Positions 10,177-22,592 of a stretch of 64,000 nucleotides of DNA are shown one piece after another. This stretch comes from Amyloporia xantha. Lineage: Eukaryota > Basidiomycota > Agaricomycetes > Polyporales > Adustoporiaceae. Numbering within the stretch: position 1 is the stretch's first letter; the number at the start of each line of letters is the position of its first letter. The notes under the pieces were generated by a model, which saw nothing but the letters and a program-made list of their open reading frames with translations, did no database searches and was not told the DNA's origin. A program made the translations under genes and the position numbers. The stretch covers positions 619,918-683,917 of the forward strand of contig JAYKKR010000022.1 of assembly GCA_036971615.1 (NCBI GenBank), in the 5' to 3' direction.

Positions 10177-11903
10177 GGTGTCTGAATGAATTCGTATTCA
10201 ATCTTCGACCGTCTGTGTGTCTCGTAGTGCGCACGGTACGAGGAGCGAAAGCAGACAGGAGAACGTGAAGTCGATATCGAGTCACTTGACCAGAATGATC
10301 AATACGCGTCGCGTCATGTTGTGAGCTATTTGGCCCGCCCCACTTCGGTGGCGTAGAGATGATTTGGTATACACAGGTTCAGACTCAAGAGTGCATAGCG
10401 GCCGCAAACGACATCTCCAATTTTATACGAAGGTAGATGGATCTCCTAATTTTCAACATGCAGCCAGGGCCCATACACGAAGCTCGAACAGAAGTCCACA
10501 ACTACTAGTCTGGACACTACAGCAATGCGGATCGCTTTGCAGCTCGCGTTACGTTTCTCTGAAGTAGGCAAATCATGCGAAGCACTTGACACTAAAGATC
10601 TGATATGCTACTGAAACACGTCGTAAGAATTCGCTACGGACAACTTCTAAGCATATATTTCTCTGACTCGAGTTCACTCTTTCATGACATACGTACCCAT
10701 ACAACATCGATACCACTTCCTAGGACCCGTACACACCGGCATCATGGAATAAACTGTTACCTGAATGAGAATCAAGTAGTCATCCGACCGGCCTGCAGAG
10801 ACTTGTAATTGAGGACTGGTGTTGCGGATGCATCTGCGCCTCGATACCACCATGGTGTCGTCGTCGCAGTCATCCATCGCAATAGCACGAACTCCAGCTT
10901 TCACGAACTCGCAGAAGTCTGGCGTAAGCTCATCCTAGTGCAAGGTACAACTGACGACAACGACTCCATGGGGGAACAAGGGGAGAGTCCCAATCTACTG
11001 GTGATATGTGCCTCGCTCACCAGAGCTTCCCGCGAACCTATAGGCATCCGAGAGCCGCGTGCAGAGAAGTCGTGTGCATCGCTCAGGGTGGATACCAGTG
11101 TGCAACGGCAATAGTAGGAAATGTGAGTACGCTAGTATTTGATGGCGTTCATGCTGGAAAGCGCTTCAACTCCCGGTCATTATATATGCAGAGCTGGCGG
11201 TACTTTTCTGAAATACTCTCCAGCTGCACGCAAAAACCTAGTCCACCCATAAATTCACCATAAAGTATTTTCGGAGACTCGGACATCCGGAGGATCATAC
11301 GGCTATTTCCTGCTCCAAGCCATTAGTGATTATAACCCCGATGGAACCACAACCATGACCCGCGTTTGTGACAGCAGGACGGAGCGCCTTAATTTTTTTC
11401 GAATTCGTAAAAAGGTCATGGCAGTTCTTTCTATGTACAGATTATGACGCACGACAGCAAGGCTTTCGTTTCATCTGCCTGAGAACCAGATAATGGCCCT
11501 TGCGCTTGCTGAGCTGTGTGAGCGCATCGAACCGCGATGGTTTGACGATTGCAGCATGTAGCTATTGAATAGACAGTTTCTCACTGCACCGGTGGGACGC
11601 AGCATGCGACCTTCTTTCGTGTTCCTGTTCGGAGCCGCTGAATCTGGAGATCGGTAGTACCTCCGAAAGCGCGCACTACGCGGTCGGCTAAGCTTGATTA
11701 ACAGCACTCATGATTGGCCGCTGAGAGTATATAGTATCCGCTATGCCGCAAGAGAGTTGACTCAATGATGCTTAATCACCGCCTTTGCCTCAGCTGATTT
11801 CTTCATCGGAGTATAGATGCGCAAGACGTGGTTATGATACAGGCTCCTTCGGTCAGAAATAATACAATCGCCATTGATGCATAAATGAGGCCGTAAAAAT
11901 CAA
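10177..11903. other. Gene-poor interval, 1.7 kb
   Basis: Between POP2 (start 10176) and the 3' end of BZZ1 (11904), both on the minus strand. Apart from the weak candidate listed separately at 10674-11047, only short unconnected frames were seen. No repeat family or RNA gene was recognised. Confidence 0.45.
10674..11047 (-). CDS. Possible small hypothetical protein
   Basis: Weak candidate. A minus-strand frame from ATG 11047 (MPIGSREAL) joins in phase across an 86-nt GTGAGC..CTAG intron (11020-10935) to DELTPDFCEFVKAGVRAIAM, DDCDDDTMVVSRRRCIRNTS and QVSAGRSDDYLILIQ. About 95 residues in all, with no recognised domain. Canonical splice sites and an open frame on both sides support it; lack of similarity to anything known counts against it. 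Confidence 0.25.
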
Positions 11904-14900
11904 TTATTGAACAAGCTCCACCTAGATAAAAAGACTACAGTTAGTGACTCAGAGGCCTGGACTTTCCACAGTGCTTACGTAGTTGCTGGGAAAGATCCCC
12001 TTCTTTCCGGCCGCGTCGACACCTGCAATAGGATACACATTTCATCATATCCCCAAATCCTGCGCGTCCCGTTTCTCACTTACCTTCCCACCAGCCATCC
12101 GCGTAGTTCATACCTCCGTTTGAACCACCCGTTAATTCAATCAGAGCGCCTGCTTGGACGCCAATTTCGCCGGGGTCCTGAGGTTGGTAGGCATAGATGC
12201 CACGTACTGTAACAGACAGATAGTCATCCTTCTCATCATCAGTGAGGTCGGGGATCATACCATATGAGCCCGAGCCTTGCGGGCGGGTCGCCAATGAGAC
12301 TGGAGGGGCTGCCATGGAAGGTTCTGATAATTCTATGTAAGAAGCTGGCACGAGGCCCTTGCCTCCAGAATCATCGGCAACTTTCACCCATCCGGAACCA
12401 TCGTCTTCCTCTAGTACTTGGACTATCGTTCCCTCTGGAAACATTTTTACGTTCAGTACCTCATGCAGCATTGCACGTGTTAGGATGCCTCACCAGACAC
12501 GGCAAGCTCGAAAGGCGATGTTGGCGAGAAGCTGAAGAGGATTCGCGCTCTCGGATTCGCTTCTTCTATGGTAGATGTCCTCGGAGCAAAAGACGATGGC
12601 GTTGGCGTGCTCAGAGTGGTTGTCGACAGCGCTACAGTCCACAATATGGTCTCATTAGCTACAACGGGCGGAGCTCAGGTTGGCAGGGTCTAGACCTTCA
12701 GTTCCGGCCCTCGATGCAGTCGAAGACGACCGTGAGATGGAAGAGATAGAGCGTGATGGAGGGGCGCCACCACCGCGACAATCAGCCGGGACCTAGAAAT
12801 TGAGAGCGCACGTCAATGAAATATTGATCAGTATGCATCAAAAGACGAGTAACTATACGTTAGACAAACCTTTAATTCACATTTAGCATGGACGGATATG
12901 CCACAGGCCTTGCAAGTCTTTCCTTGTTTGCTTAGACCCCATATGGAAGACTGTTTACGTTTTACGATGCCGGTGATGGTGTGTACGTGTCAGAGCTTAT
13001 AGGCGGCTTTTCTATAATGAAAAGCAAACCTTGCAGTATGCGCATGCAGTAGGGATAGAAAACGACGAGCTCTTGAAAGCATGTAGCCTCTGTTCTCCTT
13101 CGTCACCTAGGAAGGATCAGAAGTTACTACGCTTGACTACTTCGAGGAGGGCACAAGTTGGCAACATTCACAAAACGAGCAACGATGGCGACTTGATAAA
13201 GGAACCATGGATGCAAGGATGTAAAAAGACCCACCACCGAGGGCTGCACTGATGGTCTCGATTTCCGATGATAGCATGCATTCGGATGTTGTATAAAACG
13301 TCAACTGATGTTGCGCCTCGAGGTACCTCTGTAATGGTAAAGTGTCGTGTTGTTATCAGTGTGATCAGCCAACATGGTTCGCATCGTGCCAACTCCTATC
13401 AGCCAAGCTTACGTCTGATACGTCTTCAAGTTCGCTCAGCTTGCCATTCGCGGAATATGCTGTCATCTGCTTTGCCAATTGGTCTACCTCCTTGCCTAAT
13501 GAAGCATGATGAGGATTGAGTAGTTACGGGGTAAAAATAAATATGGTAGCATACGTTTGGAATCAATGACAGGTCTCAGCTCGTCAAGCTTCGCTCGGCT
13601 CTTGCTCAGTCGGTTTTGTAAATAAACCTTTGGAGCAGGGTCCACGCTCATTTCGCCCTATAAGCACGGATGATCTCAATAATAGTCCAAGACCATTGGT
13701 TAGTTGCCCCCACCGTGTCATAATGCATTGTGCATGGCTCGAAGCTCCAGTCAGTAGGTAACATGAATGCACTGATATTATGCTCAATGAACAGTTCCTG
13801 GTCGGACTGGGGATTCACAGCTGTGAGTCTTCCCTCAGTCGCAGAGATATGACCTTTGAGGGTTTCGAGATGGCTCTTCTGCAGAGTTTGTGCCTGCAAC
13901 ATTATGGAGGTAAACTTCAAGACAAGTTGGGTATGCAAGGTCTCTGAAAGGTGCACACGCAATTAGTACTTTACGTGAGAGATATACAGGGAATACAAAC
14001 GGAATTGCTGGAAAGATAAGCATGTGTCAGCTATAGCGTAAACTAACGTGTGAGGTTGTGCCTACATTCTCAAGCGCTGGTAGATCCTCATTGAAGAATT
14101 TTGCTTTCACTCGGTTGGCAGAGGCAATCGAAATCAGGTACGCACTAGTGATAATCCTTTAGTGACACAAAAAGACAGTGACATTAGTAGATATCTTACT
14201 TCTTTCCATTCAGCATATCGGCCTGCTGTTGCTCATATTGCTTCGCCGCCCGGTCCGCGTGGCGATCGTCAGAAGAACGATCCTGAAGAAATCAAATACG
14301 TGTGATGAGCGTTTCTCGAGCTTCCTTGTCCTCATAAAAAGCATGGCGAACTTGTTTCAGACGGTAGGTCTCAACCTCATTGCACTCGTCGTCGTACTGG
14401 AAGGGTCATTGAGCGTTGTGGGGTTAGATCGGATAAAATTGAGCTACCTTCTGCTTACTCTGCACGAAACAAATACACTTCCAATCAGAAGGTCACATAA
14501 TGAGGAAAAGCTATAAGAACGAGAACCTTGACGCGTTCCGAATATACACGGTCTCTCTCCGATAGAAGCTTCGTAAAATATTGTTCTTGTTTCTTTTTCG
14601 CCTCCTCATGTCTACGCTCTGTCTTTTTGAGCGCGTCGACTACTTGGGAGGTCAGCACATCGGACAAGCTAATGTGGGCCTGGGCCGATTCTAGCATTGA
14701 CGAAATTATTTGTGCATATGCATTGTGAAGGGTACTATAAATGGAAGAGAAGGGTCATTCACAGAAACAAACCCTAATGAAGACCAAATCAAGAACCTTC
14801 GCTGTAGAACGTCGTCACCCCATGCCTTAGTGGGCTCATTACCCACGACCAACGCGGCGTCTTTCTTGCTCTTTCTATCCGCAGCCTTTCTGGCAAGCAG

Positions 14901-15167
14901 TTGCAGTTTACCGGCGTACTCACGCTCGAGGGCTGCACGCTCTCTGTGCAATTCACGCACCTACCACGAGAGAAATTAAATCAAATGCATACAGGTCCCC
15001 ATTTCAATGCCCATGACACGTACATCTGCGAGAAGCTCAAGCTGGGCGGCGGATAAATCCGCCAGCCGATCCACTTGATCCTAAACACGTTTAAAGATGC
15101 ATTGGAGATGAGATAAAGCAACATGACATACCGGTAGTTCCTTTCCGTACGTTTGCCCACCGCTCAT
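11904..15167 (-). CDS. BZZ1: Bzz1-like F-BAR, C1 and tandem SH3 protein
   Basis: Membrane-curvature adaptor that recruits the WASP/Las17 and type I myosin actin machinery at endocytic sites. Many small minus-strand exons. The start is MSGGQTYGKELP; the F-BAR helices follow (DQVDRLADLSAAQLELLADV, REYAGKLQLLARKAADRKSK, KKTERRHEEAKKKQEQYFTK, YRLKQVRHAFYEDKEAR). A C1-type Cys/His module lies at about 12.8-13.0 kb (GKTCKACGISVHAKCELKVP). A Ser-rich linker leads to two SH3 domains: one with EGTIVQVLEEDDGSGWVKV and LVPASYIEL, one with GIYAYQPQDPGEIGV, YADGWWEG and KKGIFPSNYVELVQ, which ends at the stop (11904-11906). Domain order matches fungal Bzz1. Some middle exon edges were not resolved. Confidence 0.88.
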
Positions 15168-18074
15168 GATGAGTTACTATTCAAGCTGTCTAAAGTGAAG
15201 GACTGAGGTAAATGACATGCGCTGCGGCGAATAAAATGCTTTTTGGGCTATGTCTGCAGGACGCCCGAACGTACAGCCCGAATGCGCAGTAGTTATTGCG
15301 TTGTCTTGTGTCTGTGTCAGACTTTCACAGGTGACTGAGATCAAATAGGCTATGATGCGGTTTGATGCAAGCCCGAATCCGGAAATACCCCAGATCGTGG
15401 GCACGTGCCTGCGATGTGCAGTGTCACCAACTCAGGTACACCGCGTCTCGTTGTGTTATTTTCCACAAAAGTCTTTAATCGTCGCCAGCTGCTTCAGGTT
15501 TTATATGCCACTGGACTATACAGTGTATTCAGCTCGAAGATTCTCAGAGGATCCAGCTGGATTGAACTCCGATCACTTTCGTCACAAACTTGGCCCATCC
15601 CGCGAAGGTCTCGCCAAGGTGTACAACAGTAGCGATACCTCACTTTGATTATTGTTGCCAATTGGTCATCCTCGAACCTCAAGGCCTTTGGAATATTACT
15701 TACATGATGAAAAATGCGATGCGGGTACGTTCCGACAGATTTGATCGAATTCTTCCCTCGGGTTCCTCTATCTGTAAGACGTGGTTACCCAGCTGTAAAT
15801 CCGGTGTTGAACCTACGACTGTATTCTTTCGTGATTTGACCCAGCTATCAGTTATTGTTGCGCATTCTATGCCGTCGTCAGGTAGTCAAATCTATGAGCT
15901 TGGGGCAAATTCTTTGTCTCATCTCTCGGGATTGGTTCTGTTTGAACTCAATCGCATCCTTATCGCTGCTGTGTCCGCTATCGCACTCGATTTGTTGAAA
16001 TTATGATCATTGTCTCTGGTCCACTGATCTTGCTCAGTCAACTCCACACCTCTATGTACGCGTACGCTACCGCCAGTGTTCGTGCAAACAGGGACGAGCG
16101 CACCTCGGCCTTCACAGCCCTATAAGTTGTTGTAAGCAATAATATGATCGCGCGTTTCCTATAAGATGGCTACGCGCCTTGTTCACAGAGGGTGGTATCA
16201 CTTTTCGATCCGACGTATATTAACCATCACCGTAAGCTCTCCTAGTACCCATCATATTTTCGGGAGCACTCACCGTGTCTGTTCTTTTTCCAGTGCAAAG
16301 TTGGATCCGATGCGTGTACCGTACCTGTCATTGGTTGTCCTCGACACAATGCAATTATAACAGGAAACACGAAGACTACAACGTTCCGCGCGCTGATATT
16401 GGTAAACATATTTCAATACGTGCACGGCATATTTACGCGAATGAGCAGTTCTGTCTATGGTATGCTTGTGGCCACGTACACGTGTTCATGAGCCCAAGCA
16501 AGGAGGTCTCGGACCCGACTCCGGTTATGATGTCGGCCACCATCTGTGTTCATACCTGATTCGAAAAATCTTCGCAGGATCAGTCTTGTTCGTGTCCATC
16601 ACATCATGCAAGATCAAGGAGGTCGTACGTGAATTATTTCGTTTTTAAGAGATTCGCTTCCATGGACAAGACTTACCATTACAGATATATCTTTTTACAC
16701 CGTTCATACCGAATGCTTCGGACAACAGAGCTATCAGGCCTCGACCTGAGCGCAGCTGTGTGAATTTTCCTTCTAACCCAATGTTGCGGTCCCGAATTCC
16801 GAGGCCTGAAAAACGACATAGGCATCTTGTAACTGGTGATATCAGCGCATGCATCCTTTCCGAATTTCCTAGTGGTCACTCTGTAGGGTCCTTTGGGCAA
16901 AGGTCATTTTCATTTCATATTCTCCGTCCACAAATATTTACATATCCTACAGTGCGCTTAAAGCGGCCTCAAGGTGCGTTGTATCAAACCTGAATAGTGA
17001 AGTTACTCATTCTCTCTGCGACTTACCCTGAAGTCACTTTCACTTGTGCTCTCGCTGCGAACTGAATCAGGGATCGCACCGACTCGGCGGCGATCGAGTC
17101 TGGACTACCGGGACGCCTGGCACGTGACACATCGCACATCTTGGTACCCGGCGAGCGCTTGGGCAATGAGAACGTTCCTGACACCCAAAACTTTGTGCTC
17201 CTCTGACACATCGAGTGACATCAAGGGCCCTTCTCAGTTCTCGGTCGTTTGAACATTATTCAGGTTCGGAGCACCAGCCACTGTCCCGCATCTGAGTCGC
17301 TCCGCAGGTCCCATTCTCACCAAAGTTCGCCGAGTGCACCAGAAGGTCTGGCCATTTTAGTACACAGAATTGCTGGTTGACCATTGGAATGTAGACGCGG
17401 CCAGCCGTCACGGAGACCACGGTGTTTGAATCGTATTTGGACTGTCCAGACCACTATTTGCGACAGTGTGGTTTGGGACAGTGTGATTCTGATCCGCTAC
17501 AGAGATATCTCTCGAGGTATCCTAGGATCCATATGATGGAAAGAATCACGGTGAGGTTCTTGAACATATCAATGAGTTCCTCTTCCCGAAGTTTCATTGA
17601 CCACAACCCGAGCGTATGGTCTGAAGGACTGAGTTCCATTTTCGGTTCTCGTGCGGCTTACCTCAGCATTTCGGCACCGCGGCCGACTGGTCCTCCCGTC
17701 GATCATTGGTCAAGGCACCGGCGGCCCCGGCGCCTGTGCAATACTATTCTTCTCGGTGTGTACCCTGGAATTTTGAATGGCCTCCCTGATTTCTAATTTT
17801 TCTCGTCATTTCAGGGTGATATGTTGTAGGGGCCGGCATCGACTTAGAATCGCTGATGCCTCGAGGGCCTCGGCCCATTGGAGTGGTTTTGCGAAGCATG
17901 TGGTAGCAGGAGGGCTCTCGCATCGACGCTGTATAAAAGGGACCTTAGTCGAGGAAGGGGTCGCCCATTGAGTCCTTCATTCGACTCTCTTCCCCTTCGG
18001 TCTCATTGTCCTCGCATTTCAGCGAAGTCTGTCCTTCTTTTAGACCCATACACTCTTCTCTCTGTCCCGACACA
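15168..18074. other. Gene-poor interval, 2.9 kb, no confident gene
   Basis: Between BZZ1 (start 15167, minus) and the RlpA-like gene (start 18075, plus). Many short frames on both strands are interrupted by stops every 60-130 codons. Some carry plausible splice sites, for example 16166 onward with an intron ending at about 16290 and the reading CKVGSDACTVPVIGCPRHNA, but none assembles into a recognisable protein. It may hold decayed genes or one fast-evolving multi-exon gene. The last 150 bp are the RlpA-like promoter. Confidence 0.4.
17932..17938 (+). promoter_or_regulatory. TATA box of RlpA-like gene
   Basis: TATAAAA (within GTATAAAAGG) lies 137 bp upstream of the ATG at 18075. It is followed by pyrimidine-rich sequence, as expected for a strongly expressed secreted-protein gene with a roughly 100-nt leader. 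Confidence 0.6.
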
Positions 18075-18655
18075 ATGTCTCGTCTTGCCGTCCTTTCCGC
18101 TGCGCTCTGCGCTCTCGTCGCCACCGTCTCGGCGTCCCCCGTCGTGGCCAACACCACGAACCTTGAAAAGCGCATCACCCACACCGGTCGAGTACGTTAC
18201 CTGGAGTGCCTCTTTTCGTTCTCAGCTCACACTTACTTCATAGGGCACTTGGTTCGACGTCGGTCTCGGTGCATGCGGATACGAGAACGTGAACAGCGAC
18301 GCGATTATCGCCATCTCCCACGACATCTACGGAGACGGTGGTAACTGCAACCAGGTGAGCATCACCGCCTCGGCTTTATTATACATTAAGCTTACAAGTG
18401 TTCTATTATCAGTGGGTGCAAATCACGAACACTGCAAACGGGTACGTTCAGTACGCCCAGACACGCGATGAGTGTATGGGCTGCGATGCGACCTCCATCG
18501 GTACGTCTGGTACTCTTTCCCATCATCTGTCTGTCGATAACTGACCCTTCGCCGTAGACATGAGCCCTTCGCTGTTCGAGTCGCTCGGTGCCGACCTTGG
18601 CGTGGGTGTCCTCGAGGTCTCGTGGCACTTCATGAACAAGGAATGGAGCCCGTAA
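18075..18655 (+). CDS. Secreted RlpA-like double-psi beta-barrel protein
   Basis: Four exons (18075-18191, 18244-18354, 18413-18500, 18558-18655) join in phase to 138 residues. A signal peptide (MSRLAVLSAALCALVATVSA) is followed by a short propeptide ending in the Kex2-type site LEKR. The barrel domain begins GTWFDVGLGACGY, continues DAIIAISHDIYGDGGNCNQW and DECMGCDATSIDMSPSLFES, and ends GVLEVSWHFM. This is the small RlpA/barwin-like family often annotated in mushrooms as 'riboflavin aldehyde-forming enzyme'. The four Cys (ACGY, NCNQ, ECMGC) probably form disulfides. Likely extracellular or cell-wall; whether it has enzyme activity cannot be told from sequence. Confidence 0.92.
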
Positions 18656-19585
18656 ATGGGTTTCTTCTCCTCTGGCACCTTCCACGCGTCTCACCCCCAC
18701 CCTCTTTGCGAATCTCCTCGCTTCGACGTTCGTTCATTTTGGTCTCCCGGCGTCGTCTTATCATTATTGTGGCCTCCTCTGGCGGAAGCCTGGGCGTTGC
18801 TGGCTACGCGTTGACCGTTACCCAGCTGCGCTTTGTTTTCAAAAGCTCTCGTCCCCTGCTCCTCCGGACGACGCATCGTGGATTGTTGTTGTATCGATCG
18901 TTGTTGACCTTGTAGCATATGCGCGGGCAGCTGCGGTTTTCCTCAGTAGAGCTTTGCGTGGTATTTATTGCGATATGACATAGTGTTGTAGAGAGTATAG
19001 TCGGAAGGCAATAGATGCACGTTGCTCTACTCGGAATCTTCTGTGTGATGCTGAGACTGGTCCGCCTGCGAGAGTTTGAAACATCTAACCTAACCTAACC
19101 CTGGAAGAAGTGACATCATCGCTGATTTTGAGAAGCGAGGCGACTTAGACGCGTCGATTACTTGTCGATTACTTATGTGTACACAGCGCGGCACAGGTAT
19201 CGGGATTCAAGGGGACGGAATATTACCTCTGCAGGAAGCTCTGGCAATCTTGGGTCCAGAAAAGACAGCTATCTATTCAACCCAGACATGACAAGGCATT
19301 AGGCTGAGAGTGCACACCGCGGCACGAGGAGTAAGCTGAATATTGCAATATCCTTGAGCATGAAAGCAAAGCGCCGCATACATTAATACACGGGATGAAT
19401 TCGGAGAACGTTATGCAAGGTCCGTATTAGTCCGTAAGAATGAAGCGTGATAGATGCAAGTATAGTATGTACGAAGCAATAACAAGGACATGAAGTCATT
19501 TCGAGGCCGCATCCCCCGCATGAGTGGGTCATACAAGTACATATCATCCCCGATCTCAAGAGAAGATGTTCCAGGTCGTTCCAGC
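18656..19585. other. Intergenic, convergent 3' flanks
   Basis: Between the stop codons of the RlpA-like gene (+) and the GPI protein gene (-). Holds the 3' UTRs and a short telomere-like tract (19085-19101). No gene was recognised. Confidence 0.5.
19085..19101 (-). repeat. Short telomere-like tract (TTAGG)3
   Basis: The plus strand reads CTAACCTAACCTAACCC, i.e. three TTAGG pentamers on the minus strand. It is too short to be a telomere, and fungal telomeres usually repeat TTAGGG. It may be a repair scar or chance. Confidence 0.5.
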
Positions 19586-20607
19586 TCACAGCATTGAGCA
19601 AACCACGATGGCAACGACAGCAATTGACCAAGGCTGCATCGCACTGGTGCTTCTCCAGGACCACGCGCCGCTTGTCGAGTCGTCGGACGCTGACACCGAG
19701 GGTGAAGACGGGGCAGCCGTTGACCCTGAAGGGTCGGATCCACTGGCCGACGTCGCACTTGGTAGAGCCGAGGACGCGGGGGCAGAGCTAACCGACGCGG
19801 GTAGCGTGGTGCCCGCGGACGGGCCTGCACTGGATAGAATTGAGGAACTGCCGGCCACAGTACTTGGCCCAGGGACGGTCGTCACGGACAAGGACGTCAC
19901 TACTTGAGTGGTAAGCACGACGCTGACGGACGACGTGGCAGATGAAGGAGCTGAACTCGAAGGTTCGGCCAACACACCGGAGGATGCGGCCACAGCACTG
20001 CTTGATACGACAGAGGACGAAGACGAGGAGGTGCCGATAATCGTAAAGTTCTGACTTATATCACCGGAGTCGCCAAAGACTGATCCATACTGGCAGTGAG
20101 TAAGCAGCCTACGGGATTGATGACGCGGTGCTTACGGCAAACGATATAGTTGTCCCTCGTCGGAACTTCGGGGACTACAAACGAAATCTGACCGGACTTA
20201 ATGGAGAAATTCGAGGCGAGGGGGTTGTCTGTACAATTCGGGAATCACATTACTTGGTGAAACGGCCAAGCGTATATGAAATACTCACCAAGATCCAGAT
20301 TCTCGTTCTCCCATGTTGAGTAGCCCAAAACCAACGATCCTACGGCATTCGTGATGTTAACCGAAGGAGGAATCACCGAAGTGTTCCTACGCATCATCCA
20401 ATACATATATTCAGTGAGAAATCTGCACAGTTGCACTAGCAGCCAAGCGTAAACATACCACGTAACAGTCTGCGTCTCTCCGACGTGCCAGATTGCGCCA
20501 GCGGCCGGACTCGTGATGGGCGGTGCGACGACATCCCGCACTTTCAAGGGCATAGCATGAGCAGAAGCAATCAAGAAAGACAAAGCGTAGATCATAGTGG
20601 ACATCAT
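19586..20607 (-). CDS. Ser/Thr-rich GPI-anchored cell-wall protein, Kre9/Knh1-like N-domain
   Basis: Four minus-strand exons. The signal peptide (MMSTMIYALSFLIASAHA) starts at a double ATG at 20607. The N-terminal domain reads PPITSPAAGAIWHVGETQTV, TWNTSVIPPSVNITNAVGSL, VLGYSTWENENLDLDNPLAS, NFSIKSGQISFVVPEVPTRD and YIVCLFGDSGDISQNFTI. This is the immunoglobulin-like domain of the Kre9/Knh1 or 'Ser-Thr-rich GPI-anchored membrane' family, with several N-glycosylation sequons. A long Ser/Ala/Thr/Val-rich O-glycosylation stalk follows. A C-terminal hydrophobic tail (AMQPWSIAVVAIVVCSML) fits a GPI-attachment signal. The last intron needs the acceptor ending TATGGATCAG; the nearer CCAG would cause a stop. 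Probably a wall or plasma-membrane glycoprotein; exact role unknown. Confidence 0.85.
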
Positions 20608-21446
20608 GATGAGCGATATGCAGGCAGGGTTGCGGAAGCTGCAGACACTCAAGCTGGAGGAAGGAAGAGAGCCTCACGGATCCCGCAGCCACATCATCGG
20701 GCCTCTTCAACTCCTCGCTTATGCCTCGCGAAGCGTTCTTACCTACCCGATAAGGAAATGTCCGTGTCTCGCACCACGTGTTCGCGACTTGGCGCATCAG
20801 CCTCTCGGGATGGGCGTCCTGTCGGACCTGCTGCATCCTGGGCCATGGCTGTCGACATACTGTCAACATATCATTAACTCTTTCTGGGCTTGCAGCGAAA
20901 ATTCCCTCTTGTAGGCAAGAAAATTCTGAGGCTTGGTTCCGAACGTTGGCCCCAATAGACATCTCATTCTAATCTCTGCCATCGAAGTCTTCCAATCACA
21001 TCAAACTTGAAACCTATGCGGTTGTTTTCTACAGCTGAGAAACATATCGAGGCCAGCCCTTTCCAAGCACCTCGACGTCAATCTCAACCACCCATTCCGC
21101 GAGCATAGAATATCCGGACTCCGAGCTCGAGGGCCGCAGTGAATCCTAGACTCCGAGCTGGGGTGTGGGAGGCGCAGTCTGCGAACTCGGTGATGCAGCC
21201 AGGACACCTGTCAACGTACAGAAATTCACCGTCGATCTTTGTCAAACACCGAAGGCCTGCCCCTGCAGTCTCACTAACGTTTAGCATCTGATACTCCACA
21301 TGACGACAGTCATTACGCAAGTACGACATGTTGCTGAAGTACATAACCAGCAATGGACAAATATCTAGGACTAACATTCATCGACGCGTCGTCTCAAAAG
21401 CAACGAATAACAGGAGACTGTCTCTATAAGCTCAATCTTATCCTTC
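20608..21446. promoter_or_regulatory. Divergent intergenic region
   Basis: 839 bp between the GPI protein gene (minus) and the NmrA-like gene (plus). Open frames here have no protein-like features. It presumably carries both promoters; no clear TATA box was seen. Confidence 0.4.
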
Positions 21447-22592
21447 ATGTCTGCGACGGATACTCCGCTCAACACCGTTGCGCTCTTCGGTGCGACCGGC
21501 ATGCTCGGGAGCGTCACACTCTCTGCATTACTTGATCCTCCCTGGACAACTACAAGCCCTCCGTTACTGCTTTTCTGCGCCCAGGGAAGTCTCTAGACCA
21601 ATCGGTGTCAAGCCGCCATCCACAACTGAAGACTGTCGAGATTGGCTATGCCGAAGGAGGAAGTGCGCTTGTGGAGCGACTTCGCGGCGTGGATGCCGTC
21701 ATCAGTGTGCTGAATGGCCCTGGGGTCTTCGCGCAATATGCGATCCTTGATGCTGCGGTGGAAGCAGGTCAGTGATATCTGGGATGTTCGTTGGTTCGCC
21801 ACTGATATATGTCAAGGTGTAAGGCGGTTCTACCCCTCGGAGTTTGGCTTCCATCAAGCATATAGGGCCCCGGGAGACCCTGGGGCGCGTATAATGCCCG
21901 TGGGTATCTGCACTGCTCGTTCTGCCTTCGTACCTAAGAAATGTTGGTTTGTAGCTGTGGGATGACAAGGAACGGTTCGCTCTGTATCTGAAGCTACACC
22001 CGGCCCTGGAGGCGGGTAAGATTGAGTATACTTTCATCGGTGCTGGAGATCTCTACGACCAGGTGTGACTTGTTTGCACGATGTGTGTTGATCCGCAGCT
22101 GATGATTCGCTCATTCAGGAACCGGAGGCGTTCTGGTGTCCGTGGGTACAAGACCAGGACTCGTACGAAGTCCCAGTCATAGGCGACGGCGATGCTCTTG
22201 TGGAGTGGTCATCTACCCGCGACGTCGCACGATACGTCGTCGCGACACTCAGCAAGCCCGCCCTCTCCGCGAACGCAACCCTCAATTTCCCCAGCGAGAG
22301 GCTCTCACAGAATGCCATCGTCGAGCTCTTCCGCAAATACGCGAAAGGCCGCAGGGTCGACGTGCGGCACTTCTCGTTGGAAGATGCGCACAGGTTCGTT
22401 GCGCGGCCGGAGGAGGCGCCAAAGGAGATTGGTCAGAAGTCTAATATCCCGGTCGACTTCTTCTTCGTGGTGAAGTCCATTCAGGGATCGGGCATGTTCA
22501 AGCGGTCCCGCTGGGAGTGTCATTGGGAGCTGTTTCCGGAGGTGAAGAGGATGACGTTCGAAGGATATATGAAGGAGAGATTTGGCGGCTGA
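21447..22592 (+). CDS. NmrA-like / isoflavone-reductase-like NAD(P)-binding protein, apparent frameshift
   Basis: Atypical short-chain dehydrogenase of the NmrA-like family, either a redox-sensing regulator or a reductase; the substrate is unknown. The start (ATG 21447) gives the Rossmann motif VALFGATGMLGSVTLSALL. Downstream exons read FLRPGKSLDQSVSSRHPQLK, GVDAVISVLNGPGVFAQYAI, EAGVRRFYPSEFGFHQAY, IMPLWDDKERFALYLKLHPA, EYTFIGAGDLYDQEPEAFW and WSSTRDVARYVVATLSKPAL, and end MKERFGG. Introns downstream are canonical and in phase. Between about 21534 and 21548 the frame shifts by one base relative to the rest. No normal intron explains it; only a 44-nt segment (21513-21556) with a poor GTCACA donor would restore the frame. 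This is a consensus error, a strain-specific null allele or unusual splicing. Confidence 0.8.
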
